Below are positions 6,253 to 8,957 of a stretch of DNA of 8,957 nucleotides, piece after piece. Position 1 is the first letter of the stretch, and each line of letters begins with the position of its first letter. Location of the stretch: the NCBI GenBank assembly GCA_017987615.1, contig JAGNTI010000048.1, forward strand, positions 1 through 8,957. Reading direction: 5' to 3'. The notes under the pieces were generated by a model. The model was not told the origin of the DNA, searched no databases, and saw only the letters and a list, made by a program, of their open reading frames with translations. Position numbers and translations under genes: made by a program. This DNA is from Sediminibacterium sp. Its GTDB lineage: Bacteria; Bacteroidota; Bacteroidia; Chitinophagales; Chitinophagaceae.

Positions 6253-7458
6253 TTAACGCTTTTTGGTACCCGGTCTTTGCTTAAAATTACCTCTGCCTCG
6301 TTGCTTGGGTGCATATGCCGGTGTATCGCCAAATTCGGGAGGGACCGTACCCTTTGTTACGGGGGCGCCCAGTAGCTCTTCGATGGCCAAAAATTTATAT
6401 TGTTCCTGCTCACTTACAAGCGTGAAAGCCGTTCCAGTAGTAGCTGCGCGGGCCGTACGGCCAATGCGGTGAATATAGTCTTCACCATCGTTAGGGACGT
6501 CGTAATTAATAACAAGGTCAATTTCTTCAATATCAATACCCCTGCTCAAAATATCGGTAGCTACTAGTATAGAAAGTTTGTGGTTTCTAAAATCTTGTAG
6601 CACCTGCTCTCTTTGCTTTTGATCCAGATCCGAATGAATTTCTTCGGCAGCAAGTTTGGCGCGTTTTAATTCTTGAGTAAGCTGTTTTACGTTTTGTTTT
6701 TTAGAACAAAACACAATTACATTTTTATATACATTGCTGCTAAGCATGTCTGTTATAATCGGCACTTTTTGTGGTTCATACACAATAAATGCTTTTTGTA
6801 TAATTTGTTCAGGTGGTTTTGAAATCGCAATATTTATTTCTACTGGATTCGTTAATATTTTTCTAGCAAGGTCACGCATTTTTACAGGCATGGTTGCAGA
6901 AAATAAAAGGTTTTGTCTTTTTGCCGGTAAAAAGGAAATTATTTTTTGAATGTCATCGTTGAAACCCATGTCTAGCATACGGTCTGCCTCATCAAGCACT
7001 AAATATTTTAAGCCTTTAAGTTTTACATAACCCATGTTTAAATGCGCAATCATGCGGCCTGGTGTACACACCACAATATCAACACCGGTATTCAATGCTT
7101 TTTTTTCTGCGGCAAAAGAACTTCCGTCGCCACCACCATAAACGGCAATAGAACTTACATCGGTAAAATAAGAAAGGCCTTCTAAGCTTTCTGCAATTTG
7201 AATGGCCAACTCACGCGTTGGAACAATCACAAGTGCATTGATATCGTGTGAGTCGTGTTGTGTGGTGAGTAATCTATGTAAGAGTGGTAATAAAAAAGCA
7301 GCGGTTTTACCCGTGCCCGTTTGCGCCGCAGCTATAATATCTTTTCCTTCTAATATGGGAACCATTACTTGTTGTTGCACCGGTGTTGCCGTCTCGTAAC
7401 CCATCGCATCAATACCATCTAGTATCCGCTGATCCAACCCTAAATCAATAAACTTCAA
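6253..7458 (-). CDS. DEAD-box RNA helicase (RhlE-like)
   Basis: This 401-residue ATP-dependent RNA helicase contains all core motifs: upstream Phe3 and Q motif GYETATPVQ (20-28), motif I AQTGTGKT (45-52), Ia PTREL (80-84), Ib TPGR (132-135), II DEAD (156-159), III SAT (187-189), V RGIDI (306-310) and VI HRIGRTAR (330-337). The C-terminal tail is short (about 35 residues) and ends in a basic Gly/Arg/Lys stretch, so it lacks the long accessory domains of DeaD/CsdA and most resembles RhlE-type proteins that act in ribosome assembly or RNA turnover. The start is TTG at 7458, placing Phe3 of the Q-motif region at the N terminus; no in-frame ATG lies upstream, and Met19 is inside the conserved motif region. 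Its -7 promoter element overlaps the terminator of the preceding gene. Confidence 0.95.
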   Translation of the reverse strand: MKFIDLGLDQRILDGIDAMGYETATPVQQQVMVPILEGKDIIAAAQTGTGKTAAFLLPLLHRLLTTQHDSHDINALVIVPTRELAIQIAESLEGLSYFTDVSSIAVYGGGDGSSFAAEKKALNTGVDIVVCTPGRMIAHLNMGYVKLKGLKYLVLDEADRMLDMGFNDDIQKIISFLPAKRQNLLFSATMPVKMRDLARKILTNPVEINIAISKPPEQIIQKAFIVYEPQKVPIITDMLSSNVYKNVIVFCSKKQNVKQLTQELKRAKLAAEEIHSDLDQKQREQVLQDFRNHKLSILVATDILSRGIDIEEIDLVINYDVPNDGEDYIHRIGRTARAATTGTAFTLVSEQEQYKFLAIEELLGAPVTKGTVPPEFGDTPAYAPKQRGRGNFKQRPGTKKR

Positions 7459-7484
7459 AATAAAATATTTAATGTGTCTATAAA

Positions 7485-7492
7485 CAAAGATA
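7485..7492 (-). promoter_or_regulatory. -7 promoter element of the DEAD-box helicase gene
   Basis: The minus strand reads TATCTTTG, an exact TAnnTTTG match, 26 nt before the TTG start, which gives a leader of about 20 nt. Upstream, only TTAACA at about 20-nt spacing could serve as a -33 box, which is a poor match to TTTG. The element overlaps the 3' arm and T tract of the preceding terminator. Confidence 0.4.
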
Positions 7493-7513
7493 GGGCTTAT
7501 TACGGCCCTATCT
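7488..7513 (-). terminator. intrinsic terminator after the kdnB-like gene
   Basis: A perfect 9-bp stem, AGATAGGGC / GCCCTATCT (arms 7505-7513 and 7488-7496), encloses an 8-nt loop. On the minus strand it is followed by TTGTTTAT. It lies about 27 nt beyond the stop codon at 7540. The GC-rich stem base plus U-rich tail fits a rho-independent terminator. Confidence 0.7.
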
Positions 7514-7539
7514 GTTAATCTATTACTACAACGCTTGCA

Positions 7540-8613
7540 TTACAGCTTTTCGTATAATGCGCGCAGTTTTTGACGCGTCATAATTGTTTCCCAGTCTTTA
7601 CCAAGTGCGTTTTCCCAAAGTGGTTTTAGACTTAATGAAATATCAATCATGGTATTAAAATCTTGATCGGATAATCCAGCACAAATACCTACTGGAATGT
7701 CGATGTTGTTTTTTTCTACCATGAATTTAAATTCTTTAACACCTGCTGGGTAATACTCCTCTAAATGATTCATCACAATACAGTTACCAATACCGTGTTT
7801 GGTGCCAAGTAAATAACTGAGTCCATAACTCACTGCATGCGCAACACCTACCTGACTATACGCAATACTCATACCACCTGCAAAAGATGCCATCATTAAT
7901 TGTTCGTCACATTCATCATCCCAAGTATTTTTTTCTACAAATACTTTTCTGCAAAGATCTAATGCCTTTTCGCCATAGCTCTTACTAAATTCATTTAAGT
8001 ACGTGCCTTCTAATGATTCGATACAGTGTATATAACAATCCATGCCCGTATAAAAACGCTGATTTGCTGGCGCGTCTTTTGCTAAATCTGGATCAAGTAC
8101 AATTTGATTAAACGGTGTAAAATCTGAATTCATGCCCAGCTTACGCACAGGACCTGTTAACACGGTTGTTCTACTCACTTCGGCGCCTGTTCCAGATAAT
8201 GTTGGAATACCCACTTTATAAACGCCCGCTTGTTTTACAAGATCCCAGCCCTGATAATCTGCAGATGATCCAGGGTTTGTCATCATTAGCGCAACCGCTT
8301 TTGCAAGGTCCATCGTAGAGCCACCACCAATACCAATAATACCACTAACGGTACCAAACTCTTCACGCAGTGATGCAGCCAAAGCGTCTACCTGACCGGT
8401 TTTGGGCTCATGCGTAACGTCTGCAAAAACAATTTTATCTTTTCCCGTAAGTGGAATTCTTTGTATGAGCGGCTTACCTTCAAAAAAATGATCCACTAAA
8501 AATATCATTGGAGCACCGCCTTTTCTGTTGGGTGCTAATATTTCATCCAGTTGATTAAAACTACCGCGTCCATACACTACATAGTCAACCATTTTAAAAT
8601 TTCTAAAACTCAT
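7540..8613 (-). CDS. kdnB: iron-dependent alcohol dehydrogenase, probable Kdo 8-oxidase KdnB
   Basis: This 357-residue group III (Fe-type) alcohol dehydrogenase has an N-terminal nucleotide-binding domain with IGIGGGSTMDLAKA (93-106) and TLSGTGAEV (138-146). The C-terminal metal-binding domain keeps all four ligands: D192 and H196 (GMDCYIHCIES), H259 (GVAHAVSYG) and H273 (GTKHGIGN). It lies 24 nt after kdsB in the same operon. In Shewanella, an Fe-ADH next to kdsB (KdnB) oxidises C8 of Kdo to an aldehyde, which the aminotransferase KdnA converts to 8-amino-Kdo for LPS. The N-terminal sequence (FGRGSFNQLDE-like, here YGRGSFNQLDEIL) and the neighbour both fit KdnB. No kdnA is visible, but it could lie just upstream of this window. 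The alternative is an ordinary Fe-ADH of unknown substrate. I am confident of the family and moderately confident of the KdnB assignment. Confidence 0.9.
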   Translation of the reverse strand: MSFRNFKMVDYVVYGRGSFNQLDEILAPNRKGGAPMIFLVDHFFEGKPLIQRIPLTGKDKIVFADVTHEPKTGQVDALAASLREEFGTVSGIIGIGGGSTMDLAKAVALMMTNPGSSADYQGWDLVKQAGVYKVGIPTLSGTGAEVSRTTVLTGPVRKLGMNSDFTPFNQIVLDPDLAKDAPANQRFYTGMDCYIHCIESLEGTYLNEFSKSYGEKALDLCRKVFVEKNTWDDECDEQLMMASFAGGMSIAYSQVGVAHAVSYGLSYLLGTKHGIGNCIVMNHLEEYYPAGVKEFKFMVEKNNIDIPVGICAGLSDQDFNTMIDISLSLKPLWENALGKDWETIMTRQKLRALYEKL

Positions 8614-8637
8614 ATCGCTTTGTTTTATTTCAGGTAA

Positions 8638-8957
8638 TTATTGTTGTAAAAGCTTCGCTGCTTTTTCTAAATCTTGAGGGGTATCAATTTCTACACCCAT
8701 ATAATTTGTTACCACCATTTTTATAGGCACACCGTTTTCTAAATAACGAAGGCACTCAATTTTTTCTGCGGCTTCCAGTGGCGTCATTTCCCAGTTTGTA
8801 AATGCAATTAGCGCTTCTTTCATAAAAGCGTACACGCCAATATGTTCGTAATAAACAATAGCTGTGTCTGTACTTCTCGGATAAGGTATCACGCTGCGCG
8901 AAAAAAACAAGGCATTGCTTTTTTTATCGATCGCAACTTTTACATAGTTAGGATCAT
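8638..8957 (-). CDS. kdsB: C-terminal part of 3-deoxy-manno-octulosonate cytidylyltransferase (KdsB), cut by the window end
   Basis: The frame is open to the window edge; about 105 C-terminal residues plus the stop are visible. KdsB joins CMP from CTP to Kdo (or 8-amino-Kdo) in the cytoplasm, activating it for transfer to lipid A. Family signatures are DPNYVKVAIDKKS at the start of the visible part, the sugar-binding FFSRSVIPYPR, HIGVYAF, EAAEKIECLRYLENG and the C-terminal VEIDTPQDLEKA. The family is usually about 245-255 residues, so roughly 60% lies outside. The frame runs without interruption to the edge, so this is a window cut, not a truncation; the Leu (TTG) at 8910 is internal, not the start. 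It is followed 24 nt later by the KdnB-like dehydrogenase. Confidence 0.95.
   Translation of the reverse strand, partial: DPNYVKVAIDKKSNALFFSRSVIPYPRSTDTAIVYYEHIGVYAFMKEALIAFTNWEMTPLEAAEKIECLRYLENGVPIKMVVTNYMGVEIDTPQDLEKAAKLLQQ

Noticed and set aside
8638..8910. Short 90-codon gene starting at the TTG at 8910
   Set aside because: The reading frame stays open to the window edge and upstream residues match KdsB, so the TTG is an internal Leu codon and the gene is simply cut by the window.
1..8957. CRISPR arrays, insertion sequences, phage or defence genes
   Set aside because: I found no spaced direct-repeat array, transposase motif, integrase or terminal inverted repeats with target duplications; every gene belongs to a chromosomal-type family.

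Overview
The window reads as chromosomal DNA of a Bacteroidota bacterium, most likely near Chitinophagaceae. The evidence is the AT-leaning intergenic DNA, the lack of clear Shine-Dalgarno sequences, several matches to the Bacteroidota -33/-7 promoter (TTTG, then TAnnTTTG), and the gene types: a SusC/D-free DUF1080 plus Gfo/Idh/MocA pair, a short DesK-type histidine kinase and a PorT-like barrel protein. The family-level placement is inferred from protein style, not from a marker gene.

Everything supportable lies on the minus strand. In transcription order (high to low coordinates): the C-terminal part of kdsB (CMP-Kdo synthetase, cut by the window end) and an iron-dependent alcohol dehydrogenase that I read as KdnB; together they suggest synthesis of 8-amino-Kdo for LPS. 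This unit ends in a clear stem-loop terminator at 7488-7513. A DEAD-box RNA helicase follows, and its -7 element overlaps that terminator. Next is a two-gene operon: a Tat-exported Gfo/Idh/MocA oxidoreductase followed 4 nt later by a secreted DUF1080 (3-keto-glycoside hydrolase family) protein, with a strong inverted repeat just before its first start codon.

After a 155-nt gap comes a two-component pair (minimal one-TM histidine kinase and NarL/LuxR-type response regulator, overlapping by 11 nt). It is followed by a predicted outer-membrane barrel protein, the ribosome-associated GTPase HflX (TTG start), a small Rieske ferredoxin directly behind hflX, and the 5' end of a tRNA gene with a near-consensus promoter.

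The gene content is mostly ordinary chromosomal core and light accessory material. I see no phage, IS, CRISPR, toxin-antitoxin or defence genes, and no convincing undescribed system. The most useful leads are the kdnB-kdsB pairing, the exported oxidoreductase/DUF1080 pair with its possible operator, and the inverted repeat around the barrel gene's promoter. No intergenic stretch exceeds 300 bases.
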